Under the pieces are notes generated by a model that saw only the letters and a program-made list of their open reading frames with translations, was not told the DNA's origin and did no database searches. Positions 52,076-61,490 of a stretch of 64,000 nucleotides of DNA are shown here, piece after piece; position 1 is the first letter of the stretch; each line of letters opens with the position of its first letter. Where the stretch lies: the IMG/VR virus record IMGVR_UViG_3300009126_000002, positions 1-64,000 of that record; one strand, written 5' to 3'. This DNA comes from a virus. The position numbers and the translations under genes were made by a program.

Positions 52076-52466
52076 TATAGATACGTTATCAGCATACTTC
52101 GATAGACTGATAACAGAGAATATTAAGTTGTATTTCTTCAAGAAAGAGAAAGACTTACAGAAGATACACCATCAAGAGGTAGCAATTGATATGATTAGAG
52201 AAAAGATATCACAATTACTACAAGAGACTTTCGATACAGGCGAATATCAGTACGTTGGTGAGAAGAGAACTTTTGATTCAAGTTCTATCGTTGAAGAGTT
52301 AGAAGATTTAGTTACTAATGATATTCATATTGGTGAATCCGACAGAGCTAGACTTAGAATTACACAGATGGAAGAGAAAAGATTAAGAAAAGCAAATGAG
52401 GGTAGAGCTAAGAATAAGAATCAAATAGACATTTTGTTTAAGGATATGGTTGAGGTAAAAAAATGA
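52059..52466 (+). CDS. Unknown helical protein
   Basis: I choose ATG 52059, 5 bases after AAAGG, giving 135 residues; GTG 52053 is also in frame. The N-terminal half is helical (NIDTLSAYFDRLITENIKLY), and the C-terminal half is strongly charged (Arg, Lys and Glu) and probably a coiled coil. It has no Cys or catalytic motif. It sits between a glycosyltransferase and an epimerase and overlaps the latter by 4 bases, so it is probably part of the same pathway or a regulator of it. Confidence 0.45.
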   Translation: MKRITNIDTLSAYFDRLITENIKLYFFKKEKDLQKIHHQEVAIDMIREKISQLLQETFDTGEYQYVGEKRTFDSSSIVEELEDLVTNDIHIGESDRARLRITQMEEKRLRKANEGRAKNKNQIDILFKDMVEVKK

Positions 52467-53461
52467 ATATATTAATCACAGGTGTAGCAGGTTTACTTGG
52501 TTCAAGATTAGCAGATTGGATACAAAAGAATACAGAACATACTGTTATTGGTATTGATGACATGAGTGGTGGTTATAAAGAAAATGTACCAGCAGGTGTT
52601 ATAATGTATGAATTAAATTTATGCACACAAGAATATGTTGAAAAAGTATTCATGGAAGAAGATATTGATATAGTTTATCATTTCGCAGCATATGCAGCAG
52701 AAGGTTTAAGTCCATTTATTAGAAATTATAATTATAAAAATAATTTATTAGCATCAGCTAATTTAATTACTTGTTCAATAAAGTATGATGTAAAAAGATT
52801 TGTTTTTGCAAGTTCTATGTCAGTATATGGTAATATATATGAACCACCATTTGATGAAGATATGCCACCTCAACCAATGGATCCATATGGTATTGCAAAG
52901 TTTTCAGTCGAACAAGATTTAAGAGTTGCTTATGATCAACACAGGCTACCTTACACTATAGTTAGACCACATAACTTTTATGGTAGAAATCAAAACATAT
53001 GGGACAAGTACAGAAATGTATTAGGTATATGGATGTGGCAAATATTAAATGGTTATTCACCAACAATATTTGGTGATGGTTCTCAAGTTAGAGCATTCAG
53101 TTATGTAGATGATTCATTAGAACCATTTTGGAAGGCTTCACAAAAAGATGAATGTATTGGTGAGATAATTAATCTTGGTGGAATAAATGAATATACAATA
53201 CAAGAAGCTTGTGATATTTTATTAGAAGTTACAGAAACAGATTTACAGCCAGACTATTATGAGATGAGACATGAAGCACACTATGCTTATTCTACATATG
53301 AAAAGTCAGTTAAGATGTTAGATTTTAGACATTTAACAGATTTGGATAAAGGATTAGTTAAAATGTGGGAGTGGGCTAAACAACAACCAAATAGAGATAG
53401 ATTTATTTGGGAGAATTATGAATTAGAAAAAGGAATTTATTCCTATTGGAAAAATGATTAA
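52463..53461 (+). CDS. NAD-dependent sugar epimerase/dehydratase
   Basis: The 332-residue product is an extended SDR. GVAGLLGS at residues 7-14 binds NAD, IVYHFAAYAAEG follows, FASSMSVYGN carries the catalytic Ser/Thr, and DPYGIAKFSVEQD the Tyr-x3-Lys pair. RPHNFYGRNQNIWDKY and FGDGSQVRAFSYVDD are sugar-nucleotide binding motifs. It would epimerise or dehydrate a nucleotide sugar used by the neighbouring transferases. It is coupled by a 4-base overlap upstream and 8 bases downstream. Confidence 0.9.
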   Translation: MNILITGVAGLLGSRLADWIQKNTEHTVIGIDDMSGGYKENVPAGVIMYELNLCTQEYVEKVFMEEDIDIVYHFAAYAAEGLSPFIRNYNYKNNLLASANLITCSIKYDVKRFVFASSMSVYGNIYEPPFDEDMPPQPMDPYGIAKFSVEQDLRVAYDQHRLPYTIVRPHNFYGRNQNIWDKYRNVLGIWMWQILNGYSPTIFGDGSQVRAFSYVDDSLEPFWKASQKDECIGEIINLGGINEYTIQEACDILLEVTETDLQPDYYEMRHEAHYAYSTYEKSVKMLDFRHLTDLDKGLVKMWEWAKQQPNRDRFIWENYELEKGIYSYWKND

Positions 53462-53978
53462 TAGATATCGTGGTCATTGTTATAGTAAATTAAAATTTAA
53501 ATCTACTTGTAGAGAAAGATTATTCAGATATGCTACAGAAGTAGATGATTGGAGTGCAGATATAGGTGATAAAGGTAAAACATTTTTACAAAAGAGAGTG
53601 CCAATTGAACTTATAGAAGATGATTCCGTTGTAGCATATTTAGAAAAAACAAGAGAAGATAGATTTAGAGATAGTAAGTTTGGTGCTATACGAATTTATA
53701 AGATGGAAGCAAATACATTCTATAGATATCATCGTGATAATAATAGAATGTGTTCTGTAAATATGTTATTGAATGAAGATTGTGAAAGTCTTACATTTTT
53801 TAATGTTGGTGAGTTTAGAGAGAACCAAACACATATTTTTAATTTAAATTATGAGTTAGATACATACTATTTATTGAATATACAAGTTCCTCATGCAGTT
53901 GTGAATTTAAATCAAGATAGATATATGTTAACTATTGGACTTGGTCAGACATATGAGGAAGTAACAAAAATATTATAA
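53454..53978 (+). CDS. 2OG/Fe(II) or aspartyl-hydroxylase-like oxygenase
   Basis: The 174-residue product has YRYHRDNNR (His93, Asp95) and NIQVPHAVVNLNQDR (His147, Arg156), again the HxD...H...R iron and 2-oxoglutarate set, in a compact beta-helix domain. It could hydroxylate a sugar, a lipid or a glycosylated protein side chain within this island. It is a second such enzyme, separate from the 39542 gene and of a different subfamily. It overlaps the epimerase by 8 bases and the next gene by one. Confidence 0.65.
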   Translation: MINRYRGHCYSKLKFKSTCRERLFRYATEVDDWSADIGDKGKTFLQKRVPIELIEDDSVVAYLEKTREDRFRDSKFGAIRIYKMEANTFYRYHRDNNRMCSVNMLLNEDCESLTFFNVGEFRENQTHIFNLNYELDTYYLLNIQVPHAVVNLNQDRYMLTIGLGQTYEEVTKIL

Positions 53979-54928
53979 TGAAAAAGATAGTTATAGCACC
54001 AATCTTTAACGATACACATCTTGTAAAGTTACAGATACCAAACATAATTAAATCAATTAATCCAGATTATATCTTATACAATGAGGGTATGTTCCCAAGT
54101 GGTCCAGAAAGTAGTACTTATGTTAATGATCACTTTCTAAGGACTTATACTTTAGATGGTAAGAGAGGATTTGATTATGAAGAACTTCAAGATGTTATTT
54201 CAGATGCACAAAAGGAATATAAAGATACAAAGATAATGTTGAATCCTATGGATTATATGTCTACAGACGCACCAACTAACTATTATGTAGGTTGTAAGAA
54301 CTTTAAAGATTTTGGAGTGGAAGTTGAAGAGGGTGATTTAATATTTCCATATGAAGGAGATGTATTTCATCATGAAGATGATGCTCAAATGATAGAAGAG
54401 GCATGTAATAAGTTAGAACCAAATCAAGGATTGAAAACTATTTGGGTTGACTTTATAGTAAATCAGTATTATGCAGAAGAGAAGACATTAAAACCATTTT
54501 TTAAAGCAGAGGTTGGTAGACAGAGACGATTTGTTATAAAGTATGGTACTGCTAGTTTTTATCAAGATGTTTTGTTAAACTTTATGACACAAAAGTATCC
54601 TATGTTAGAAGACTTAGAAATGATAACTTATCATTATGCTTGGTTCAGACCTGGTAAGTATGCTGAGATGAGAATGCACCAATTGAATAGAGATCATAAC
54701 TATTGGAGTTTCTTTCAAGAAGCATTAAAACAAATAGCGGCATTTAATTATAAAAGGATAAGAATTAGACCAAATCCACCTCTCGACCCAAAGTTAACTC
54801 ATGCTTGGATAAGGTTTTGTGATTTCGACCATCCTGAGGATATTAAATCACATTCAAATTATTGTGAAATATTAGATGAAGAAGTAGTAGATAGAATTAT
54901 AAAAGAAGAAAAAGAGTTTTATGGCTAA
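53978..54928 (+). CDS. Glycosyltransferase-like protein, GT-A type probable
   Basis: The 316-residue product starts KKIVIAPIFNDTHLVKLQIP, resembling the start of GT-A enzymes; DLIFPYEGDVFHHEDD near residue 127 lies where a donor/metal site should be. HAWFRPGKYAEM-type Arg/Tyr clusters and NPPLDPKLTHAWIRFCDFDH occur towards the C-terminus. The match to any family is weaker than for the neighbours, so the call leans on context: it is flanked and overlapped by sugar genes. Confidence 0.5.
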   Translation: MKKIVIAPIFNDTHLVKLQIPNIIKSINPDYILYNEGMFPSGPESSTYVNDHFLRTYTLDGKRGFDYEELQDVISDAQKEYKDTKIMLNPMDYMSTDAPTNYYVGCKNFKDFGVEVEEGDLIFPYEGDVFHHEDDAQMIEEACNKLEPNQGLKTIWVDFIVNQYYAEEKTLKPFFKAEVGRQRRFVIKYGTASFYQDVLLNFMTQKYPMLEDLEMITYHYAWFRPGKYAEMRMHQLNRDHNYWSFFQEALKQIAAFNYKRIRIRPNPPLDPKLTHAWIRFCDFDHPEDIKSHSNYCEILDEEVVDRIIKEEKEFYG

Positions 54929-55679
54929 AAATATTATATTCATTCCATGTGTTCCATCCAAACACTTATCAGACGTAGATGATTATAAGGACTATTCACT
55001 AAATACTTGGAAACATTATGCACATAGAATTGGTGCAGAGTTGATGATAATGGATACGCCATTAAGAGATCCTGATATGATGAAAATATGTTGGCAAAGA
55101 TGGTATGTTCATGATATATTAGAAAGTAATGATATAGAATATGATAATATCTTTATGGTGGATGTAGATACTATGGTTAGGTGGGATGCACCTGATATAT
55201 TTGAAAGGTATTCTAATGATAAGTTAAGAGCTTGTGTTGATAATGATAATTTAGGTTGGTTGAAGGCAAGTATAGAAGGATACCAACATATGTTTACTGG
55301 TGTTGAATTAGATTGGGAAACTTATTTTAATTGTGGTGCAATACTAATGAGTAAGAAACATAAGGATTTGTGTAAAGAGATTACTACTTTTTATGAAGAG
55401 AATGAATCACACTTATTGGATTTACAACATAATACTTTAAAGAAAGGTTCAGATCAAACACCTGTAAATTATATATTGAATGGTGATAAATGGAAATATG
55501 AACTATTACCAAAGAAGTGGAATTTAACCCACATGAATAGAAAAGAAGTATTACATGATTTTTTATTTACAGATATTGCTTGGGTGTGGCATTTTAATGG
55601 GTTTGATAAAGCATTAAGAAAACAAGTTATGTATTCTTTTTGGGATTATTATAGAGGAAATTATGAAATTAAAAAATAA
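54921..55679 (+). CDS. GT-A glycosyltransferase, GT8-like, copy 1
   Basis: The 252-residue product begins NIIFIPCVPSKHLSD and has NIFMVDVDTMVRWDAPD, the D-x-D site typical of GT8-like enzymes, at about residue 75-80. FNCGAILMSKKHK and HFNGFDKALRK are the acceptor-side and C-terminal His motifs. It is clearly related to the gene at 58812 in layout and phrasing. It overlaps its neighbours by 8 and 17 bases. Confidence 0.8.
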   Translation: MAKNIIFIPCVPSKHLSDVDDYKDYSLNTWKHYAHRIGAELMIMDTPLRDPDMMKICWQRWYVHDILESNDIEYDNIFMVDVDTMVRWDAPDIFERYSNDKLRACVDNDNLGWLKASIEGYQHMFTGVELDWETYFNCGAILMSKKHKDLCKEITTFYEENESHLLDLQHNTLKKGSDQTPVNYILNGDKWKYELLPKKWNLTHMNRKEVLHDFLFTDIAWVWHFNGFDKALRKQVMYSFWDYYRGNYEIKK

Positions 55680-56664
55680 ATATGTTATTGGAACTCATGT
55701 TATGTTCTATGAGATAGATATGATAGAAGAGTTTATAGAAAGTTGTGCTAATGCACTTGATGGAATAGATAATCCTGAGAATGTTACTTTCGATTTTTGT
55801 TTGAATTTATCTCAGTATTTTGAGAAGTTTGATACTGATACAAGAAGAGTTGAGATAATATCTAAATGGCATGAAATTATAAATACCTTAGATGAAATAG
55901 GTGTAGAGGTAGATACAGATTACTATGAGAATGATGATAAACCATATTGTATTGGTGATTATCGTAGAGATTTAAATAGCAAATATTGCATGGATAATGA
56001 TTTTGTTATTTGGGGAGAATCAGATTGTTTACTACCAAGAGAGTTATTTGTATGTTTAGAAGAGGTTAGTAGATATGCAGAATCACAAAACATAAATAAA
56101 TACATTACAACTTTTGGTGTAAGAAAAATGTGGGATGATAGCTGGGCTATGTTACAACATCCTAAGTTTGATGATGCTACATACCATGAAATGCACCATG
56201 ATACATGGCAAGACGATCCTTCAAGTATTTGGTATACAATGAGTAAGGAAGAAATGTATGAAATCAACGATGAATCTGAAGATATAGAATTGATTACACT
56301 CAACTCACCAAGATTTGATGGAAGTGGATTGGTTATATCTACAGACTTAATCAAAAATGGTTGTAATGTTCCGCATGGTGTTTGGTCATGTGGGGAAGAT
56401 ACTGCATTTCAGAATATAGTTAAAAGAATTATGGGTAGTGCTTATACTCAATTTGTGGTTAGAAATATACTTAAAGTTCATAATAGAAATCACCCAAAGA
56501 AGAGAGAGTATGTTAAAGGTGAAGAGAATATGAAAACAAACAAAGAAAAGAGAAAGTCTAATGAAAGGTGGATGAAAAACCATGAGACTTGTCAGTATAA
56601 TTTAGACAATGTGTTAGGTCAAAATCAGAATAAATTTAGGAAAATAGGAGAAGATGATGGCTAA
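55663..56664 (+). CDS. Glycosyltransferase-like protein with GT-A domain
   Basis: The 333-residue product opens with KYVIGTHVMFYEIDMIEEFI and has FVIWGESDCLLPRELF near residue 113, where a GT2-type D-x-D stands. RFDGSGLVISTDLIKNGCN and WSCGEDTAFQNIVKRI follow as acceptor-side motifs. The C-terminus is basic and charged. The fold is likely GT-A, but the substrate is unknown. A ribosome site AGGAG precedes the next gene within its end. Confidence 0.6.
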   Translation: MKLKNKYVIGTHVMFYEIDMIEEFIESCANALDGIDNPENVTFDFCLNLSQYFEKFDTDTRRVEIISKWHEIINTLDEIGVEVDTDYYENDDKPYCIGDYRRDLNSKYCMDNDFVIWGESDCLLPRELFVCLEEVSRYAESQNINKYITTFGVRKMWDDSWAMLQHPKFDDATYHEMHHDTWQDDPSSIWYTMSKEEMYEINDESEDIELITLNSPRFDGSGLVISTDLIKNGCNVPHGVWSCGEDTAFQNIVKRIMGSAYTQFVVRNILKVHNRNHPKKREYVKGEENMKTNKEKRKSNERWMKNHETCQYNLDNVLGQNQNKFRKIGEDDG

Positions 56665-57064
56665 ACAGAGGAAGTGGCTACCAACATTAGGAGAATTAAT
56701 AGATAGACTTAGTATACATCAGTTGAAGGAAGTTTTTATACCTGAAAATAAAGATAACTATGCAAAAGAGATGAATGATATGGTTCATGATATTGATATG
56801 ATACTTAAAGAACATAAAGGTGAAATAACAGGAGAAGTTATCAGAGCTATAGTTGTATTATCACAAATGAATCTACATATTTGGCATAACGAATCACAAG
56901 TTAGACAAGGTAAAAAAGGTACAGATAATCTTATGTTAACTCATGGATTAAATGGAATTAGAAATACTGCTATTAATAAGATTATGGAAGTAGTTGGTGG
57001 AAGAAAAGATTTCAAGGTTGATTGTATCGCATCTGATTTTAAAGATTGGGAAGTATCATGGTAA
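56654..57064 (+). CDS. Small helical glycan-island protein
   Basis: The 136-residue product starts at ATG 56654 (ATG 56657 is also possible) after AATAGGAGAAG. LPTLGELIDRLSIHQLKEVF is a phrase that I associate with small proteins in phage and bacterial surface-sugar clusters. The rest is helical with few aromatic residues. It has no catalytic motif. A scaffolding or regulatory role in the sugar pathway is possible. It overlaps its neighbours by 11 and 7 bases. Confidence 0.5.
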   Translation: MMAKQRKWLPTLGELIDRLSIHQLKEVFIPENKDNYAKEMNDMVHDIDMILKEHKGEITGEVIRAIVVLSQMNLHIWHNESQVRQGKKGTDNLMLTHGLNGIRNTAINKIMEVVGGRKDFKVDCIASDFKDWEVSW

Positions 57065-58815
57065 AAGTTTCCATAATAGGAAAAGGTAAGTTTGGTAGTA
57101 AGATAGAAAATACTATTAAAGATATGGTTCAGTTTGTAGAACCAAATGATGCAGATTGGATTATTATATCTACACCAAATGATTTACACGCTGAACACGT
57201 AGAGTATTGGTTAACTCAAAGAAAGAATGTATTCTGTGAAAAACCATTAGCACTTTCTAAAAGAACTGCTGAAGGATTATTTTCTCTTGCTGATTTCTTT
57301 AGTGTTAGACTCTATGTTGATGATGTACTTTATTGGATTAAAGAGTTGAATATAGATGTAGAAGGTAATACAAGTTGGAATTGGAAGAAGTATGGTTCTT
57401 TTAATGCAAATATTATTGATAATTTGGCATATCATGATTTTTATATGTGGGTCGGTTCAGATGACTTTGAAATAAAAGATGTGAAAGTACCACAATATAG
57501 TAGGAATGGTATGTATGTTAACATTACTTTAGAAGATGGTAGAACCGCTATATTTGAATACGATATATTAAGTGATGATTATTCACATACAGTACATGAT
57601 GGTTGGAATGAAACTACATTAGAATATTCAGAAGATAGTGCATTAAAAGATATGTTTGGTTGTGTATTAGTTGATGAAGTGAGATGGCCAGGTGGTGGAG
57701 GACCAACTATTAACTATGAAGATAATAGGAAAAGAACTTTAAACGCAATTAAACTATGTGAAGCAGTAAAGAAAGAGGCTCTTCCAAAAGTATTAGTAGT
57801 GGGTGGTGGAATATTTGGAACGACAGCAAGTGTGGCATTAGCAACATCAGGTTTCAATGTAACTTTACACGAAGAGTTAAGTGGTATAATGAAATGCGCT
57901 TCAGACATAAACCAATACAGGTTACATAGAGGATACCACTATCCAAGAAGTAAACAGACTGCACAAGAATGTTTAGATGGATTGAAATCGTTTAAGAGAA
58001 AGTATGGAGATAGTGTAGTCAACGGAGATGGTGTAAATCATTTTTATGCTATATCATCTCGTGATTCATTGGTATCAAGTGAAGATTATATAAAGTTTGT
58101 AAAAGAAATGGGATTAGATTATAATATATGTGAACCATTTCTTGGAACAGATTTAACTATTGAAGTAGATGAAGAATTATTCGATAGTGAGAAACTTAGA
58201 GTACAAGTTACACAGAAGATGAAAGGTGCTGGTGTCAATGTAGTTCTCAACAAACATACTACAAAAGAAGACTTTGATGATTATGATTATGTTGTGATTG
58301 CTACATACTCAAAGTTAAATGAGTTGTTGGATGATAAGATACAATATCAGTATGAAGTGATTGAGAAACCTGTAGTTAAGTTGCCAGAGTGGTATAAAAA
58401 TAAAAGTGTAGTTGTAATGGATGGTCCCTTTATGTGTTTCGATCCATATAAAGATGGATATCATGTTTTGGGTCATGTTGAACACGCAATACATTCTACT
58501 AATGTGGGGGATTATCCAATGGTGTTAAATAAACATATTGTTGGGTATTTAAACAATGGTATTATTCATAATCCAAAGGTTACTAAGATACAAAAGTTTA
58601 TAGATGCTGGTATGGAGTATTTCGAAGATTTTGATAAGTTGGAACATATTGGTTCTATGTTTACTGTTAGAACTGTATTGGCACATAGAGACCACGATGA
58701 TGCAAGACCAACTATTGTTACACAAGAGAATGATAAGGTTTATACTATATTTTCAGGTAAGATAGGTACTTGTGTTCAAGCAGCTAATGAGTTAGTGGAA
58801 GAGTTAAGAAAATGA
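57058..58815 (+). CDS. Gfo/Idh/MocA oxidoreductase fused to FAD-dependent oxidoreductase
   Basis: I take ATG 57058 (ATGGTAA overlap with the previous stop) over TTG 57046, giving 585 residues. Part one (1-235): KVSIIGKGKFGSK binds NAD(P), and NVFCEKPLALSKRT holds the CEKP motif (60-63) of Gfo/Idh/MocA sugar dehydrogenases. Part two (244-585): KVLVVGGGIFGTTASVALA is the FAD-binding Rossmann motif of a DAO-type oxidase, with GYHYPRSKQT and FMCFDPYKDGYHVLGHVEH later. I do not know this pairing as a standard fusion. It would oxidise or reduce a sugar nucleotide twice. Confidence 0.8.
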   Translation: MVKVSIIGKGKFGSKIENTIKDMVQFVEPNDADWIIISTPNDLHAEHVEYWLTQRKNVFCEKPLALSKRTAEGLFSLADFFSVRLYVDDVLYWIKELNIDVEGNTSWNWKKYGSFNANIIDNLAYHDFYMWVGSDDFEIKDVKVPQYSRNGMYVNITLEDGRTAIFEYDILSDDYSHTVHDGWNETTLEYSEDSALKDMFGCVLVDEVRWPGGGGPTINYEDNRKRTLNAIKLCEAVKKEALPKVLVVGGGIFGTTASVALATSGFNVTLHEELSGIMKCASDINQYRLHRGYHYPRSKQTAQECLDGLKSFKRKYGDSVVNGDGVNHFYAISSRDSLVSSEDYIKFVKEMGLDYNICEPFLGTDLTIEVDEELFDSEKLRVQVTQKMKGAGVNVVLNKHTTKEDFDDYDYVVIATYSKLNELLDDKIQYQYEVIEKPVVKLPEWYKNKSVVVMDGPFMCFDPYKDGYHVLGHVEHAIHSTNVGDYPMVLNKHIVGYLNNGIIHNPKVTKIQKFIDAGMEYFEDFDKLEHIGSMFTVRTVLAHRDHDDARPTIVTQENDKVYTIFSGKIGTCVQAANELVEELRK

Positions 58816-59594
58816 AGAATGTGGTTTTCATACCAAATATTGATTTAGGAAATGGTAGGTCTACACCTTATCACTATTCAGTAAAGAGTTGGCAGAAGTG
58901 GTGTGATAAACACGATGTTGAATTATTAGAGTGGACTGATACAATTATGGATCATAATAACTTCCCAATTATCTATCAGAGAGAATGGGTATTTGATATC
59001 ATAGAACATAACGATATAGATTATGACCAAGTATTGATTATTGATGCAGATACTATAGTTCATCCTGATTGTCCTAACTTTTTTGAGAGAACTAACCACG
59101 AATATACTGCAGTAGTTAACAATGGTTGTTTCGAATGGGTTACACGAAGTATAAATGCTTGGGGTGAGTTTATGTTTCCTGATGTAGAGAAACCAAAGGT
59201 GTGGGAGTATTTTAATACAGGTTTTATTATAGCTAACAAGAAACATAAACCATTTTTTAAAACAATACAAGAGTTTTATTTAGAGAATGTAGAACGACTG
59301 TATGAGATTAGGAATAACGAGAGGTATGAGAACTTAGCAATACCTGGAGTTGGTCAAACTTGTGTTAACTTTTTGGTAAAGAAACATAATATTAAAATGA
59401 CTTATTTACCTGAAAGATTTAATTTAACAGACTTGTATAGAAAAGATATGTTACATATCCCAGGTCAGAGTTGGTGGCCAGATAAACTTATTTATGAAGA
59501 TACAGGTTATATATTTCATTTTAATGCTATACCACAAAACGATAGACACGTAGAGTATTGGATGAAAAGAACTTATGAAGAGTGGTATAAATGA
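58812..59594 (+). CDS. GT-A glycosyltransferase, GT8-like, copy 2
   Basis: The 260-residue product begins NVVFIPNIDLGNGRS and has VLIIDADTIVHPDCPNF near residue 76 as its D-x-D site, YFNTGFIIANKKHK and HFNAIPQNDRHVEYW. All four elements match the 54921 gene, with extra length in the middle. It probably adds a different sugar or works at a different step. It overlaps its neighbours by 4 bases on both sides. Confidence 0.8.
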   Translation: MKNVVFIPNIDLGNGRSTPYHYSVKSWQKWCDKHDVELLEWTDTIMDHNNFPIIYQREWVFDIIEHNDIDYDQVLIIDADTIVHPDCPNFFERTNHEYTAVVNNGCFEWVTRSINAWGEFMFPDVEKPKVWEYFNTGFIIANKKHKPFFKTIQEFYLENVERLYEIRNNERYENLAIPGVGQTCVNFLVKKHNIKMTYLPERFNLTDLYRKDMLHIPGQSWWPDKLIYEDTGYIFHFNAIPQNDRHVEYWMKRTYEEWYK

Positions 59595-60346
59595 AACAAT
59601 TATTAACTTTTGGGTGTAGTTTTACAGATGGACAAGACGGTGTTGGTTGGCCAACTCGTTTAGCAGAATTAATGGGGAGAGAACTTACAAATTATGGTAA
59701 GGGATCTGCAGGCAATTTTTATATTTCTAGCAAGATAGTAGAAGCGGTATCAAAGTTAGAGGAACAGGATGTTTATATAGTTGTAATGTGGTCGGGTATA
59801 GATAGAGAGGATTTGGTTGTAAATAAATATGAACATAATTTTACTAATGAAGAAGCTATGGAACTTGGTTATACAAGTACAGATATCACAAATGCATCGG
59901 GAGATTGGTTTCATAGTGGAGGATTGCCAATACCAAAACCAACCAAACATAGCTTAGGTATTACTGATTATACTAGTGGTTCAAGATTTTTTGAATGGTT
60001 TTGGGGGACATTTTTTAAAAACTATCACACTTTCGAGAATTCTTATCTTAAATCATTAAACAATATGCTGACTACACAAAATCTATTAAAATTAAAAAAT
60101 ATTCCATATAAATTTGTAACTTTCAAAGACATATTTTCACATTCATTTGGTAAGTATAAATCAGCAGAACCATTTGAAAACTTAATAGATTGGGATAAAT
60201 TTCATTTTGAACAGATAGGTAAGAAAAAATTTTGTGGAGAAGCTGAATGGGTTAGGTGGAATAAGTTGACAGTTGCGGAAGATAATATACATCCAACTGT
60301 AGAATCACATTATAAATACGCAGAGCATCTATATGAAATTCTTTGA
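59591..60346 (+). CDS. SGNH-hydrolase-like protein
   Basis: The 251-residue product has the SGNH blocks: FGCSFTDGQD (block I Ser), YGKGSAGNFY (Gly and Asn), and EDNIHPTVESHY (Asp/His near the end). These lipase/esterase-fold enzymes remove or add acyl groups on glycans and lipids. In this island it may de-acetylate or acetylate a sugar. An alternative is a binding-only protein, since the block III motif is not clear. It overlaps upstream by 4 and downstream by 14 bases. Confidence 0.65.
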   Translation: MKQLLTFGCSFTDGQDGVGWPTRLAELMGRELTNYGKGSAGNFYISSKIVEAVSKLEEQDVYIVVMWSGIDREDLVVNKYEHNFTNEEAMELGYTSTDITNASGDWFHSGGLPIPKPTKHSLGITDYTSGSRFFEWFWGTFFKNYHTFENSYLKSLNNMLTTQNLLKLKNIPYKFVTFKDIFSHSFGKYKSAEPFENLIDWDKFHFEQIGKKKFCGEAEWVRWNKLTVAEDNIHPTVESHYKYAEHLYEIL

Positions 60347-61490
60347 TGGACAATTTGTAGGAGAAAACAAACAGTATTCTACTTATCAAGAATGGTTTGA
60401 ATATATGAAACAACATTTTTTATATGACAGTTGGGACATTCTTACAGAGAATACTATTGTATATCCACATTTAGAATCCATGTATACTTTAGATTTAGAA
60501 AGTATTTTTAGAGATGATCTTTTCAAGTTGACATATGAAGAACTTTTAAAATCAGATAAAAAGTTTATAACAATAGTAGAACCCACAGAATCAATATGGA
60601 GATATGAAGAATTTAGGACTGAAGATGGTTTAGAGTGTAATGTTATAAGATATATTCATTTGATGTGCGAAAGAACTTCAGTACCACAAGATAAGATTTT
60701 ATTTATAACGAATGATTTGAATTGTAGGGAAGCATATGATGAGTGGTTTGAATACCATAACTTTGATAGTAAAATAAATTTACTTGGTTATCCAATGTAC
60801 ATTAATATACTATTATCAAATTATAGAAAAAAGGGGTTAAGAGAAGTAAAACCAAAAAATCCAAATAAAACATTCATTTCATTATTTGGTAGAAGAGATG
60901 ATTATAGAGAAAGAATGTATGACTATATTGTAAAAAGTGAGTCATTAAATAGTAAGAGTTACGTATCTAATATGGCATTAAATAAATTATTACCAAATAG
61001 TCATGTAGATATGGATAAATTTCAAAAAGAGGTTGAAAACGGAATAACTACAGAGTCAGATTTTGAAACAGATGTTTTAGAACAATATTATAATGATTCA
61101 TATTTTTCACTTATACCAGAATCCGCTAATTTTTTACCAATGAATAACCCTACAGGATTCAAAACACCAACAGTATTTTTATCAGAAAAGTTAACAAGAG
61201 CAATTTATCACGGACACCCATTTCTTATATGGAGTTACCCAGGTGTTTTGAAACAATTAAAAGAATGGGGATTTCATACATTTTCAGAAATATTTGATGA
61301 GAGTTATGATGAGATAGAAGATGTAGGTGATAGATGTAATGCTATTTTGTCAGAACTTAAAAGAGTTAGTCAGTTGGATTGGAAAAATATGGATTTGAAA
61401 AGTAAGTTAGAGCACAATTGTAAAATATTATTGGAATTTAAGAAGCCAACTGAAATATTTATACAAGAGTTGAAAGGTTTATATTCATAA
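60333..61490 (+). CDS. Glycosyltransferase-like protein (GT-B/GT10-type)
   Basis: The 385-residue product has an N-terminal domain of unknown fold and a C-terminal donor-site region with SYFSLIPESAN, FLSEKLTRAIYHGHPFLIWS and YPGVLKQLKEWGFHTFSEIF. The S-EK-xRAI-x-GHPF phrase is the donor-binding part of fucosyltransferase-like GT10 and related GT-B proteins. Its N-terminal half may recognise the acceptor. The overlap with the next gene is one base. Confidence 0.6.
   Translation: MKFFDGQFVGENKQYSTYQEWFEYMKQHFLYDSWDILTENTIVYPHLESMYTLDLESIFRDDLFKLTYEELLKSDKKFITIVEPTESIWRYEEFRTEDGLECNVIRYIHLMCERTSVPQDKILFITNDLNCREAYDEWFEYHNFDSKINLLGYPMYINILLSNYRKKGLREVKPKNPNKTFISLFGRRDDYRERMYDYIVKSESLNSKSYVSNMALNKLLPNSHVDMDKFQKEVENGITTESDFETDVLEQYYNDSYFSLIPESANFLPMNNPTGFKTPTVFLSEKLTRAIYHGHPFLIWSYPGVLKQLKEWGFHTFSEIFDESYDEIEDVGDRCNAILSELKRVSQLDWKNMDLKSKLEHNCKILLEFKKPTEIFIQELKGLYS

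Noticed and set aside
52059-57064. Paralogy between the helical proteins at 52059 and 56654
   Set aside because: They are alike in size and share a TL-x-DRL phrase at the N-terminus, but the rest does not align by eye, so common origin is not supported.
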